Origin: PALSA-1316 sp964499365
Lineage (GTDB): Bacteria > Nitrospirota > Thermodesulfovibrionia > Thermodesulfovibrionales > UBA6898
Length of the DNA: 64,000 nt
Direction: 5' to 3'
Assembly: GCA_964499365.1 (NCBI GenBank)
Contig: CAZCKU010000001.1
Span: forward strand, 186,001-250,000
A program made the translations under genes and the position numbers. The notes under the pieces are model-generated. The model did not search any database and was not told where the DNA came from. It worked only from the letters and a program-made list of their open reading frames with translations. Shown piece after piece: positions 1 to 8,914 of the stretch (its first letter is position 1; each line of letters opens with the position of its first letter).

Positions 1-1207
1 AAACACTGAATTCGCCCTGGCTTATCTTTTCAGTCGCAGACACCGTCTGGCCAATCGGGACCGCTACCCTGCGACGCAGGATGATTGCCATGACAATCAG
101 CTCAAGCAGAAGTGACCCTATGCCAATCGCAAAAAAACTGCGTGCCAACGAAGCAGCCTGTTTGGCAAGCAGCTTTTGCGGATAAACGGTAACAAAAAAC
201 CATCCCGGACCATTAATGCGGGAGATACCAAGGAAAACATCCATTCCGGCAGGTTCAGCAACATGAGCGGTTTTGCCGCCTGCGGTGAGCACCGCGGTTA
301 CCATTGCTGACAGTTTATCGTCTCCCAGTTTGCCTGCCTGAAGATTGCCGCCTGCTTTTGCTATCTGATCGGTCAGGTTGGGATGCGCAATGATGTTGGC
401 CTGTTCATCAACAATGAAATTCCAACTGCCACTCTCTATCGTGTTGTCGGTCGTTCTCCTGATCAAATCGGCTATCGCCACATCCTGGCCACCCGTTACG
501 ACCCACCGCCCGTTGTAGTCGCCGGGGGTCACGCGGGAAACCATCCACTCCCTGGCTCCCGGATCATAATACACCGATGTCCAGAACGGTGTGCGTTCGG
601 GGTTCTTCTCGACAGTCGCGCGCCAGACAGTCTCGTAAATAGTTATATCGGTATCCCGAGTAGCTGATCTTCCCCAGTCGGCAGCGGGGCAATAGTTTAT
701 TGAAAGCTGCTCCGGCATATTCATAAATCCGCTGAAAAAGCGATTGACCAGCATCGGGCCCCACTGGTCCATGAGCTGCCAGCCTACGTAAAAGCGTCTG
801 CGCAGGTCGGGTGTAAGCTCGACATCATGACGAAGATATGCCGTTGCATGGCGCCGGTGGTCATTGATCTCAGGCCGAACCCGGATGAGGCCATCAGCCT
901 CCCGGACGAAGATCTTGTCAAACTCGGCCTTTGGATCATAGGTGCCCATTGCCTGCAGCCGACGGAGAAATTCGTCCCGCAGCAGTGCCGACTGTCGTTC
1001 GGCCAACAGAAAGTGTTCGCTCTCGGATCTGCTGCGTTGCTCAACATAGTTCGTCAGATGTTTCATGGCTGAGGCACGAAAAGAGTTGTAAGCATACCAA
1101 TAGCTGAGACCGGTGGCAATGACAATAATCAATGAAACGCGCAAAGCCATCCCTGCCAGTGCATGCCCGGCAATGGAATGTTTTGCGTATTGAAATTGCT
1201 TTACCAT
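1..1207 (-). CDS. Membrane sensor protein, Cache plus HAMP, C-terminus outside window
   Basis: This frame stays open from an ATG at 1207 to the window edge (about 402 codons), so the output domain is missing. There is an N-terminal membrane segment (about residues 20-40), then about 290 residues of extracytoplasmic sequence. That part has the WMVSRV, NFIVDE and GWFFVTVYP patterns of double-Cache ligand-binding domains. A second membrane segment follows (about residues 360-385), then the start of a HAMP linker (RRRVAVPIG). Proteins with this front end are histidine kinases, diguanylate cyclases or chemoreceptors, and the window cannot say which. No clear ribosome binding site precedes the ATG, so the exact start is uncertain. 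Confidence 0.85.
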   Translation of the reverse strand, partial: MVKQFQYAKHSIAGHALAGMALRVSLIIVIATGLSYWYAYNSFRASAMKHLTNYVEQRSRSESEHFLLAERQSALLRDEFLRRLQAMGTYDPKAEFDKIFVREADGLIRVRPEINDHRRHATAYLRHDVELTPDLRRRFYVGWQLMDQWGPMLVNRFFSGFMNMPEQLSINYCPAADWGRSATRDTDITIYETVWRATVEKNPERTPFWTSVYYDPGAREWMVSRVTPGDYNGRWVVTGGQDVAIADLIRRTTDNTIESGSWNFIVDEQANIIAHPNLTDQIAKAGGNLQAGKLGDDKLSAMVTAVLTAGGKTAHVAEPAGMDVFLGISRINGPGWFFVTVYPQKLLAKQAASLARSFFAIGIGSLLLELIVMAIILRRRVAVPIGQTVSATEKISQGEFSV

Positions 1208-1620
1208 GATACGAGATGTTTATGAGGAACGTATTTGATCATTATGCGTTGAATGTTGCTGGAAGAGAACACGATAATTCGCCACGTATAGTGCAAAATC
1301 TCCTCCAGGAATATATATCATGGATAAACTTAACACACTATAATGTCATGAGACAAATAACATACCCGGGGTCAATGCATGGTCACCTCAATTGCGTGCG
1401 GTCGAGATAGTATACGCAGATATTGCTATTGGAGGAAGATATGACAACGCAGGGGAATGCTCCGGCGGGATTGCCGCGCGGCTGGTGTCTATAGCAAACG
1501 CTGCCATGGGGGTTGTAAAATGTCGACATGAGCTAAAGCCAGGGACGCAAAAGCACTTTTCGGGTTTCACCCCGAAATCTGTACAGGAACATTCTTTCTG
1601 ACACGAACACCTTCGTAAAG
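1208..1620. other. Intergenic region with a hairpin and a riboswitch-like core
   Basis: No convincing gene lies between the sensor gene and the DUF2845 gene. The stretch holds GGGACGCAAA at 1542-1551, which matches the conserved core of cyclic-di-GMP-I (GEMM) riboswitches. It is followed by a 7-bp hairpin (TTTCGGG / CCCGAAA, about 1558-1577). The rest of a GEMM fold could not be assembled by eye, and the best promoter lies downstream of it. The riboswitch reading is therefore weak. Confidence 0.25.
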
Positions 1621-1629
1621 TGATATAAT
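1621..1629 (+). promoter_or_regulatory. Extended -10 promoter for the DUF2845 gene
   Basis: TGA followed by TATAAT at 1624-1629 is a perfect extended -10 element about 60 bases before the start codon. The only -35-like match (CTGACA, 1598-1603) is spaced too far (20 bases), so the promoter would rely on the extended -10. Confidence 0.5.
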
Positions 1630-1688
1630 TGTGCATATTACCGTGGAATTCTCTATTTTAGACGGACGGATAGCAATGGGGGGTTGAA

Positions 1689-2060
1689 ATGAAGTTCATA
1701 ATTATAGCTTGTTTTCTTTTGTTCGCTGGCTCAATCGAAGCGGGCACTGACAACCTCATTCCCGATCTCAGGTGTAACCAGTACGTCATTTCTCAGGGGT
1801 CCACGCAACCTGAAGTTCTGAAAAAATGTGGCAGCCCAAGCAATATTGAGGCATGGGATCAAGAGCGCATCAAAAGGGACTTCTATACAGATATCCCTGC
1901 TCAGTCGCTGGAACAGTTATCTCAAGAGCCGATGATTCTCAGAGAGTCCATAAGAGTTGAGGAGTGGGAATACAACTTCGGGTCATCCAGATTCATTTAT
2001 TATCTCGGATTCGAAAATGGCAAACTCAAGAAAATCACCGTTGGTAGCTATGGATATTAA
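1689..2060 (+). CDS. Exported DUF2845-family protein
   Basis: A 123-residue protein with a cleavable signal peptide (about residues 1-18). It carries the DUF2845 pattern: a Cys soon after the mature start (DLRCNQ), a V-L-x-K-C-G-x-P motif (VLKKCGSP), and a C-terminal VEEWEYNFG...FENGKLKKI block. The two Cys could form a periplasmic disulfide. DUF2845 is a family of small periplasmic proteins with no established function. The start is supported by a G-rich ribosome binding site (GGGGGG, 1678-1683). It appears to be a single-gene unit. Confidence 0.8.
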   Translation: MKFIIIACFLLFAGSIEAGTDNLIPDLRCNQYVISQGSTQPEVLKKCGSPSNIEAWDQERIKRDFYTDIPAQSLEQLSQEPMILRESIRVEEWEYNFGSSRFIYYLGFENGKLKKITVGSYGY

Positions 2061-2119
2061 GGTGACAAGGCAGCTGCATCTTCCCTGGTTTCAGTTGAAA
2101 AACAGTCCGGATTCCCGCT

Positions 2120-2428
2120 ATAGCGAATTCAGGTGACCTGGACCTCAGACTTTACCCGCTCGGCTTCTTTGCCATGGAAGTGACTTCGCGGGACGGTCAG
2201 GTCAGGAGCAACCCCGGGATCTGCAACCCCCAAAATCTCCGAACCGGTCTGAAGCACGGATTGGACGCGGCGTCGATTAATGATATCTTCACCTGGTCGC
2301 TCTTGTTCCTCGACGTGGAGGTTAGAGGGACCCAGTCCGCGCGACAGCAGCTGACGATGATGGCAAGCGTCGGGGGCGGAGGAGACGACAGCGTGGTGAT
2401 TCCCTATAACGGCACGGCTGGGCCTTGA
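2120..2428 (+). pseudogene. Possible remnant of an unidentified coding region
   Basis: This frame is open from just after a TAG at 2120 to a TGA ending at 2428. Its only ATG (2174) lies well inside, so protein-like sequence begins before any start codon. The translated stretch is not low-complexity and reads like the tail of a longer protein. No family was recognised and no ribosome binding site precedes the ATG. It could be the 3' remnant of a lost gene or a chance frame in GC-rich DNA. Confidence 0.25.
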
Positions 2429-2513
2429 ACACGTGAAGACACCGGGCTCCCGCTCCGCGCCCGCCCACTGCCGAGGTGCTTTATCCTATGTTGGGGTTTC
2501 ACCCCAGGCCCCG

Positions 2514-2546
2514 GTTACCTCTCTTGCTGGCCAGGCAAGGTAACCA
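2514..2546. other. Hairpin upstream of the carbonic anhydrase gene
   Basis: GGTTAC (2514-2519) pairs with GTAACC (2541-2546), and an inner CTTGC (2524-2528) pairs with GCAAG (2536-2540) across a small bulge. A second short hairpin (TGGGG / CCCCA, 2493-2507) precedes it. No T-tract follows, so a terminator is unlikely. The rest of 2429-2710 shows no gene. Confidence 0.3.
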
Positions 2547-2710
2547 CTTTTGCAGTCGCAGGACCTGAGCGAATATTTTCAGGTTTGACACGTCTGTTCA
2601 TGCTTTAACCGTCTATGTTCTTCACAGGCTCCGACCCGTGTGCTGTCATCCTGATTTACAGTATCCGCAAATACCTGCCGGGGATAGTAATTGATATGGC
2701 ATAATAAACC

Positions 2711-3310
2711 ATGAAAGATATCATAAAACTGCTGAACAATAACAAGGAATGGGCGGGCCGTGTCGAGGCGGAGAGTCCGAACTTTTTCAAGAAGCTGGGG
2801 AAGCAGCAGAGGCCTAAATATTTATGGATCGGCTGCTCCGACAGCAGGGTTCCGGCAAACCAGATAACGGGCCTGCTCCCCGGCGAGGTGTTCGTTCACA
2901 GGAATATATCGAACCAGGTTATTAATACCGATATGAATCTGATGTGTGTTCTGCAATATGCCATTGAAATACTGAGGGTGAAGCACATTATCGTATGCGG
3001 TCATTATGGTTGCGGCGGGATAGAAGCTGTCATCGATAATAAAATTAATGGGCTTCTGGAGCACTGGCTGGAAAATGTCAAGCTGCTGATGTCGAAACAA
3101 AGAACCGTAACGCCCGATCATATGTGTGAGCTGAATGTAGTCGAGCAGGTGCGGAATCTGACGAATAACACGATAGTGCAGAAGGCCTGGCGGCAAGGAA
3201 GAAAGCTCTATATCCACGGCTGGATATATTCGATCTCAAATGGATTAATAAAGGACCTGAAGGTCATGCAGGATGGCCGTCCCGGCAAATCTCTTCAGCG
3301 AAGGCGTTGA
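2711..3310 (+). CDS. can: Beta-class carbonic anhydrase
   Basis: Zinc enzyme that interconverts CO2 and bicarbonate in the cytoplasm. The 199-residue sequence has the beta-class zinc ligands Cys42, His98 and Cys101, and the Asp44-Arg46 dyad (GCSDSRVP and CGHYGCGG). It also has the FVHRNI strand and the CELNVVEQV and HGWIY blocks typical of Escherichia coli Can. The loop after the HW..NV segment is about 10 residues shorter than in E. coli, and the C-terminus ends in a basic tail. The gene stands alone and converges on the ABC exporter genes. No strong ribosome binding site is visible before the ATG. Confidence 0.93.
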   Translation: MKDIIKLLNNNKEWAGRVEAESPNFFKKLGKQQRPKYLWIGCSDSRVPANQITGLLPGEVFVHRNISNQVINTDMNLMCVLQYAIEILRVKHIIVCGHYGCGGIEAVIDNKINGLLEHWLENVKLLMSKQRTVTPDHMCELNVVEQVRNLTNNTIVQKAWRQGRKLYIHGWIYSISNGLIKDLKVMQDGRPGKSLQRRR

Positions 3311-3434
3311 AGCTGCGCCGCTGAACCCGATTGCACTGCAGACTTCCCCCGGAAATCCTCGGTAACCGGCATGTATCCCCTTTGAAAATCTCGGGTATGC
3401 TACCGTGTGCACGCGCTGGAAATTTGTTCCTGCC

Positions 3435-3463
3435 GGGATCCTTGGGTCACGCCCGGGGATGAC
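3435..3463. repeat. Single arm of GTCAT-ATCC palindromic repeat
   Basis: Read on the minus strand this is GTCATCCCC...GGATCCC. It matches one arm of the complete inverted-repeat element at 61408-61486 and the arm at 17948-17978. It lies in the gap between two convergent genes. Confidence 0.5.
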
Positions 3464-3486
3464 CACCTTTGACGCTGCGGCTGGTT

Positions 3487-4242
3487 CTATTTTATCAGCC
3501 TCTTCCTCATCATCCTGAACGGATAGGGGGCCAGGAACGCGGTCACCACGAAGAGCCAGGCGATATCCGGAAGGACCGGCGTCATGCCTCCGGATGCGAA
3601 GGCACGGCAGATATTCACCACATGATAGAGCGGGGTGAACCAGGCGATCTGTGCGACGAGCGGGGGAAGGGTGTGCACCGGGAAGAAGATGCCGGAGAAG
3701 AGAAAGAGAGGGGTCATGAAAAGGGTGAAGAAATAATTGAAAGATTCGATGCCCGGCACCACCGCGGCAAACATCATTGATATCTCTGAAAACAGGAGAC
3801 CACTGACAAAGAGGACAGGGACGATCAGTATCACCAGGGGAGATTTTACGAGCCCGAAGAGCGCTATGACCAGAATAATGATGGTGCCGTAGATCATGCT
3901 CTTGGTCGCGCCCCAGATCAGCTCGCCGGCGACGAGGTCATCGATATTCACCGGTGTGGCGAGTATCGCGTCAAAGGTCTTCTGGAAGGTCATCCTCACG
4001 AAGGTCCCGTAGGAGCATTCGTAGGCAGCGGCGAACATGGCAGATGAGGCGATGATGCCGGGTGCAATGTAGTTGACATACGGCACGCCGTCGATCTCCT
4101 TCACGTACGCGCCGAGGCCCAGACCCATTGCGGCCAGGTAAAGCACCGGCTCGACAAAGTTCAGGGCGATGCTCGACCTGTAGAGCTTGGTATAGACCTT
4201 GAGGTGCCGCTGCCAGACCCGCAGTGCGCGTTTAATCCGCAA
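3487..4242 (-). CDS. ABC-2 type transporter permease
   Basis: Membrane subunit (251 residues) of an ABC-2 exporter. It has about six hydrophobic segments, an N-terminal cytoplasmic helix (ALRVWQRHLKVY) and the conserved central block (MTFQKTFDAI...LVAGELIWGA) of the NodJ/DrrB class. The start codon is TTG at 4242, supported by GGAGG six bases upstream. It overlaps the end of the ATPase gene by 11 bases, so the two are translationally coupled. The substrate (lipid, polysaccharide or drug) cannot be inferred. Confidence 0.88.
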   Translation of the reverse strand: MRIKRALRVWQRHLKVYTKLYRSSIALNFVEPVLYLAAMGLGLGAYVKEIDGVPYVNYIAPGIIASSAMFAAAYECSYGTFVRMTFQKTFDAILATPVNIDDLVAGELIWGATKSMIYGTIIILVIALFGLVKSPLVILIVPVLFVSGLLFSEISMMFAAVVPGIESFNYFFTLFMTPLFLFSGIFFPVHTLPPLVAQIAWFTPLYHVVNICRAFASGGMTPVLPDIAWLFVVTAFLAPYPFRMMRKRLIK

Positions 4243-4963
4243 GGGACCTCCCGGTGAGCTTCAGATAGACGTGTTCGAGCGACCCGCCGTGCATCTCCAT
4301 CAGGCTGCGCGGGGAGTCGATCGTGATGATCTTTCCCGAGTCCATGATCGCGACACGGTCGCAGATCTTCTCGGCCTCTTCCATGTAGTGCGTTGTCAGG
4401 AGGAGCGTGGTTTCTTTTTCCTTCAGATGTCCCAGCTTCTCCCAGACCGCGTGGCGCGAATGCGGGTCCAGCCCGACGGTCGGTTCATCGAGGATAAGAA
4501 GCTCGGGCGTGTTGATCAGCGCGCGGGCAAGCAGCAGGCGCCTTTTCATGCCGCCGGAGAGGTCCTTGATATTGACTGCGGCCTTGTCGGTCAGCTCGAC
4601 AAAGTCGAGCAGTTCTGTTGCGAGCCGTGTACCGTCTTTCTTGGGGATGTCGAAATAGCGTGCATAGACGATCAGGTTTTCGAGGACCGAGAGGTCCGGG
4701 TCAAGGTTGTCATCCTGGGGCATCACGCCGAGCCTGGCCTTTATCCCTCCCGGGTCCTCGCAGACATCGATATCAAAGACCCTGACTTCCCCTGAGGTCG
4801 GCGGCATAAAACAGTAAATGACGCTCATGACCGTGGTCTTCCCTGCCCCGTTCGGCCCGAGGAACCCGAAGCATTCGCCGCGGTGGATGTCGAAGCTGAC
4901 GCCATCGACAGCGGTAAAGGTCCCGTAACATTTCGTAAGATTTTTTGCGGTTACAACCTGCAT
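4232..4963 (-). CDS. ABC transporter ATP-binding protein, NodI/CcmA class
   Basis: ATPase subunit (243 residues) partnering the permease that overlaps its 3' end. Visible motifs are Walker A (GPNGAGKTT), Q-loop (MPQDDNL), ABC signature (LSGGMKRR), Walker B (LLILDEP) with the D-loop (VGLDP), and the switch His in TTHYMEEAE. This is the architecture of NodI/DrrA-type ATPases that drive ABC-2 exporters. It is transcribed away from the methyltransferase gene. A TATAAT on the minus strand (4969-4974) lies only six bases before the ATG, so if used the message would be nearly leaderless. Confidence 0.93.
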   Translation of the reverse strand: MQVVTAKNLTKCYGTFTAVDGVSFDIHRGECFGFLGPNGAGKTTVMSVIYCFMPPTSGEVRVFDIDVCEDPGGIKARLGVMPQDDNLDPDLSVLENLIVYARYFDIPKKDGTRLATELLDFVELTDKAAVNIKDLSGGMKRRLLLARALINTPELLILDEPTVGLDPHSRHAVWEKLGHLKEKETTLLLTTHYMEEAEKICDRVAIMDSGKIITIDSPRSLMEMHGGSLEHVYLKLTGRSLAD

Positions 4964-5017
4964 CCGTTATTATAACACCTGACCGATTCTCTTCAGCTTG
5001 TGAAAGGGGACAAAACG

Positions 5018-5752
5018 ATGGATACCTTCAGAAAATCAGCCTGGGCGCATAAAGAGTTTTCGGGCAAGTACATCGAGAAGGCCGATATCTATATCCCGGA
5101 GCGCAGAAAGATGATCAGCCTCTTCTCTTCGTATCTCGCTGCTTTTTTCCCGGGAGCCAAAGAGATCCGAGTGCTGGACCTCGGATGCGGCGACGGCGTC
5201 CTGACCGCGGAGATTCTCTCGCAGGGAGGTCAGGGCAGGACGATAATTCCGACGCTGGTGGACGGTTCGGAAGACATGCTGCACAGGGCAGGAGAGCGGC
5301 TGGGACCGTCCGGGATCATCTCGTATGTGCATGCCAGTTTTCACGACCTGATCAAGGACCGCGCGACGCTGGGGAGCTTTGATTTCTGCATGTCTTCACA
5401 CGCCATCCACCATCTCTGCATGGAAGAAAAGATCGCCCTTTTCAGGTTCATCTACCGTCACCTGGAGGAGGGAGGGTGTTTTATGAATGCCGACGTGGTG
5501 CTGCCTCCCTCGGAGGGCCTCCAGGCCTGGTACTTCACATTATGGAAAGAGGCGATGCAGCAGATGATGGACCGGGAGGGGGTGTCCGACGAGACGCCGG
5601 AAGATGTGCTCAGCAGGTACCTGGACCCTGAGAGCATGAACAGGCCCGATACCCTCGGTGAACAGCTGGCCGCCTTAAAAGAGGCCGGGTTCCGGGACGT
5701 GGACTGCTATTGCAAGGGGGGGATATTTGCCGTCTTCGGAGGAAAAAAATAA
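5018..5752 (+). CDS. Class I SAM-dependent methyltransferase
   Basis: A 244-residue methyltransferase with motif I V-L-D-L-G-C-G-D-G, an acidic end of strand 2 (LVDGSEDML) and a post-motif SSHAIHHL loop, as in ubiquinone/menaquinone-type or trans-aconitate-type enzymes. The substrate is unknown. I place the start at ATG 5018 because AGGGGA sits eight bases upstream. An in-frame GTG at 5000 would put that Shine-Dalgarno inside the gene. It is divergent from the ABC exporter and followed by a convergent hybrid kinase. Confidence 0.88.
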   Translation: MDTFRKSAWAHKEFSGKYIEKADIYIPERRKMISLFSSYLAAFFPGAKEIRVLDLGCGDGVLTAEILSQGGQGRTIIPTLVDGSEDMLHRAGERLGPSGIISYVHASFHDLIKDRATLGSFDFCMSSHAIHHLCMEEKIALFRFIYRHLEEGGCFMNADVVLPPSEGLQAWYFTLWKEAMQQMMDREGVSDETPEDVLSRYLDPESMNRPDTLGEQLAALKEAGFRDVDCYCKGGIFAVFGGKK

Positions 5753-5808
5753 CCCACGCATGTATGCTCACCCCGGAGACGGAGAGAACTTGAGTCCCTG
5801 TGGTGGAA

Positions 5809-8781
5809 TTATACCGGAGGAACCCGAATCAGGTCACTCAAGGTTTTACTGAGTCCCTCAATGGTATAGGGCTTCCTCAGGGATGCGATAAAGCCCTGCC
5901 TGATATACTCGCCCATGGCAGCATCGTCCGAATACCCGCTCGAGACCACTGCCTTGACGTCCGGATCAATCTCCCTCAGTCTCTTCAGCGTTTCCGCTCC
6001 GTCCATGCCGCCCCGTATCGTAAGATCCAGGATGACGAGATCAAAGGGCCTGCCCGCGTCCCGTGCGGCCCGGTACCGGTCTAATGCTGCCTCGCCGTGT
6101 TCAGCGAGCTCAACCTCGTGACCAAGGGCCCTGATCAGCTCACCGACGACGTTGCGCACCACATCTTCGTCATCCATCACAAGGATCTTTCCCTTCCCCG
6201 ACGTCTCTGCCGGTGCAGGTTCCTGCCTGTCCTCTGCCCCGGGTCCGTCTGCCGGCAGGTAGATGGTCATGGTGGTTCCCTTTCCTGTCTCCGATGCCAC
6301 CTCGATCAGGCCGCCATGGTTTCTGATAATCGAATAGGAAGTGGCAAGCCCGAGGCCGCTGCCTTTCTCCTTTGTCGTAAAGTAAGGGTCGAAAATCTTC
6401 TGAAGGTATTCCTGCGGAATGCCGACGCCGCTGTCCCGGATCGATACGACGACATATCTGCCCTTTGCAAGCACCCCGGGGGTGCCTTCTCCGGGGACCT
6501 CCCTGTTCAACGCCGTGATCTCGATCGTGCCGCCCAGGGGCATGGCCTGGTCAGCGTTGAGTACGATGTTCTGTATAACCTGACTGATCTGCCCTTCGTC
6601 TGCCAGGACCGGCCACAGCTGCGTCGGAAGACCTGTCTGGCAGCTGCTCCGGGACCCGCTCAGTGCGAACTTGACCGCGTTTTCGATGAGCTGCGGCAGC
6701 CTGACCCGTTTCTTCACCGGTTTGCCGCCCTTGGAAAAGGTCAGGAGTTGTGCCGTGAGATTGACCGAGAGATGGAGCGCCTTTTCAGCCTGCTCAAGCA
6801 TCGCAAGGGCCTTTTCCCTGTCGCTGATACTGATTCTCGCCATCGAAAGATATCCGAATATGCCCTGAAGCAGATTGTTGAAGTCATGGGCGATGCCGCC
6901 GGCAAGCGTTCCGATTGATTCGAGCTTCTGGGTCTGGCGCAGCTGCTCCTCGAGTCTCCGGTGCTCAGTGATGTCCAGCCCCAGGGAGGTGACTCCGATG
7001 ACAGCTCCGCTGGCCCCGCGCATATGCGAATTCGTCCAGACGATGAGCCGCCGCTCGCCGGTCCGCGCCAGGATCTCGTTTTCATACTGCTGAACGATCT
7101 GCGGGGACCGGATGTTTTCAGCGTGGACCTCCCTGATCTCCTCGCGCAGCTCTGCGGGGATGAAAAGGTCCATCCAGTTTCTGCCGGTAATTTCCTCCAG
7201 TGTGTAGCCGGTCAGCGCGGCCAGATGCTTGTTGGCAAAGGTGATATTTCCGGCTTCGTCGAGCTGGACCGCAATCAGGTTCGCATTCTCGAGCGTCTCC
7301 CGGAAACGTCGCTCAGACTCACGCAGGGCCTCTTCGTAAGCCCTGTGCTCTGTAATGTCACGGGTAATACCCAGCACGGAAATAATCTCATTGTTCTCGT
7401 TTCTGAGAGGCACGGCGTGCGTCTCCAGCCAGAGCCGCCTCCCCTTTGCGCCGACCATTTCGAAGGCAAGGGTCCCGGATTCCCCCTGGAAGACCCGCCG
7501 GGTGAGATCCAGGAAGACATCCCGGTACTCCTCGGTGACCAGGGGGCAGACGCACTGACCCTTGACCTGTTCCATAGAATCCACCTGGATCATCTCAAGC
7601 CCTGCGCGGTTCATCATGATGAGGTTTGCGTCTCTGTCGAGGATCTTGACGCATTCCGGTTCAGTGTCGATGATCGTCTTGAGCATCCTTTCGCTCTCCT
7701 GAAACGCACGCTTCTGCTCGTCAAGGGTATGGACCATGTCATTGAAGGCCCGGGAGAGGGTGCCGATCTCGTCACGGGAATCAAGCAGCAGCATCCGGTC
7801 CTTTCCTTCCTTCCCGGGGAGTTGGGAGACGTGCCGGGTAAAGGAGGCCAGAGGTGCGGTGATGGTGTTTACCAGAAACCAGGTGATCACGAATATGATC
7901 ACCGTGCCGGCGACAGACCCGATCATGAAATACCTGACCGCTGCATGCACCGGGGCAAAGGCTTCATCTGCGGGGAAGTTTGCGGCAAGGATCCATTGGT
8001 TGGTCCTGAGGCGCTTGAAGGTCGTGAGCATCTCGGTGCCGGTGTAGTTTACGGTCTCATCCGTCCCCTCGAAGCCCTCGTTGATGACCCGGTCGTACAG
8101 CCTGTTCATTCCGGGGGCGATCTTTTTGAATATCCGCTGCTTGTCAGGATGGATGACGACGGTGCGGTCGGCGGTGGTCAGGTAAAGATACCCGCTTTTA
8201 CCGATCTTCCGGTACGCCAGACTCCCGAGAATGTTGTCGCGGGTAAGATCAATGCTGCCGATCAGTATCCCGGCTACGGTTCCCTTTTGGTCGAAGACCG
8301 GCGCGGTGATCACGATCGAGGGATTGTTGTGTGCCTGGGACGAAAGATAGGGCTCGGTGATGACCGGCGCCTTTGTGGTTATGGTATCCCTGATGTAGGC
8401 ACGTCCCGAAAAGTCCATCCCGCGCCTCTCGGGTATGGGGGGTGACTCGGTGATCTCTCTGCCGGAAGGGGTGAACAGACCGATATGATTATCGAAGATC
8501 TCCAGCAGCTCGGCGTGGCTGTCCAGAAAGCGCTGGGCCGTCTCTGCATCGCGCAGTGCGGCGGCGGGTACCAGCTTGGCGGCTGTCATCAGCTGGTCGC
8601 GGGCAGCGGCAAGCTTGGTATCGATCTCATGGGCCAGGATCTCGATCATGGTGGTCTGGTTCCCGGCGATGATCGTCCTGAACTGCTTTTCGTAATAGGG
8701 ATGGGTAAACAGGCCGAGACCGGCCACGACGGCTGCGACCAGCAACGAGACGCTGAGCGCGATCTTAGCCCTGAGCTTCAT
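5809..8781 (-). CDS. Hybrid sensor histidine kinase: Cache-HAMP-PAS-PAS-HisKA-HATPase-REC
   Basis: A 990-residue membrane kinase. TM1 is about residues 7-25, followed by a double-Cache sensor in the periplasm (about 30-282) and TM2 (about 284-307). Then come HAMP (308-360), PAS 1 (365-480), PAS 2 (490-608), HisKA with the phosphoacceptor His632 in GGIAHDFNNLLQG, and HATPase (725-845; NADQAM, DSGVGI, GSGLGL). A C-terminal receiver (864-985) has Asp919 as likely phosphoacceptor and the conserved Lys in LRKPY. The frame is open for 93 more codons upstream, but ATG 8781 is preceded by GGGGAT and immediately by a membrane anchor. A longer start would run into the divergent gene. No response regulator with an output domain is adjacent. 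Confidence 0.93.
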   Translation of the reverse strand: MKLRAKIALSVSLLVAAVVAGLGLFTHPYYEKQFRTIIAGNQTTMIEILAHEIDTKLAAARDQLMTAAKLVPAAALRDAETAQRFLDSHAELLEIFDNHIGLFTPSGREITESPPIPERRGMDFSGRAYIRDTITTKAPVITEPYLSSQAHNNPSIVITAPVFDQKGTVAGILIGSIDLTRDNILGSLAYRKIGKSGYLYLTTADRTVVIHPDKQRIFKKIAPGMNRLYDRVINEGFEGTDETVNYTGTEMLTTFKRLRTNQWILAANFPADEAFAPVHAAVRYFMIGSVAGTVIIFVITWFLVNTITAPLASFTRHVSQLPGKEGKDRMLLLDSRDEIGTLSRAFNDMVHTLDEQKRAFQESERMLKTIIDTEPECVKILDRDANLIMMNRAGLEMIQVDSMEQVKGQCVCPLVTEEYRDVFLDLTRRVFQGESGTLAFEMVGAKGRRLWLETHAVPLRNENNEIISVLGITRDITEHRAYEEALRESERRFRETLENANLIAVQLDEAGNITFANKHLAALTGYTLEEITGRNWMDLFIPAELREEIREVHAENIRSPQIVQQYENEILARTGERRLIVWTNSHMRGASGAVIGVTSLGLDITEHRRLEEQLRQTQKLESIGTLAGGIAHDFNNLLQGIFGYLSMARISISDREKALAMLEQAEKALHLSVNLTAQLLTFSKGGKPVKKRVRLPQLIENAVKFALSGSRSSCQTGLPTQLWPVLADEGQISQVIQNIVLNADQAMPLGGTIEITALNREVPGEGTPGVLAKGRYVVVSIRDSGVGIPQEYLQKIFDPYFTTKEKGSGLGLATSYSIIRNHGGLIEVASETGKGTTMTIYLPADGPGAEDRQEPAPAETSGKGKILVMDDEDVVRNVVGELIRALGHEVELAEHGEAALDRYRAARDAGRPFDLVILDLTIRGGMDGAETLKRLREIDPDVKAVVSSGYSDDAAMGEYIRQGFIASLRKPYTIEGLSKTLSDLIRVPPV

Positions 8782-8914
8782 TATGGCATCCCCGGATATA
8801 TCATCGTATCCTTCAGGGTGAGGCAGGGGCAGCAGCTCGTTCCCGATCTCATATCCAAAGTATATCAACCGCTGTTTTTTATTGCAAATAATACGGAAAT
8901 CTGTTATCCCATAG

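Noticed and set aside
6961..8445. A 494-codon open frame on the plus strand
   Set aside because: It lies wholly antisense to the hybrid kinase, whose motifs are clear. Long antisense frames are expected in this GC-rich DNA.
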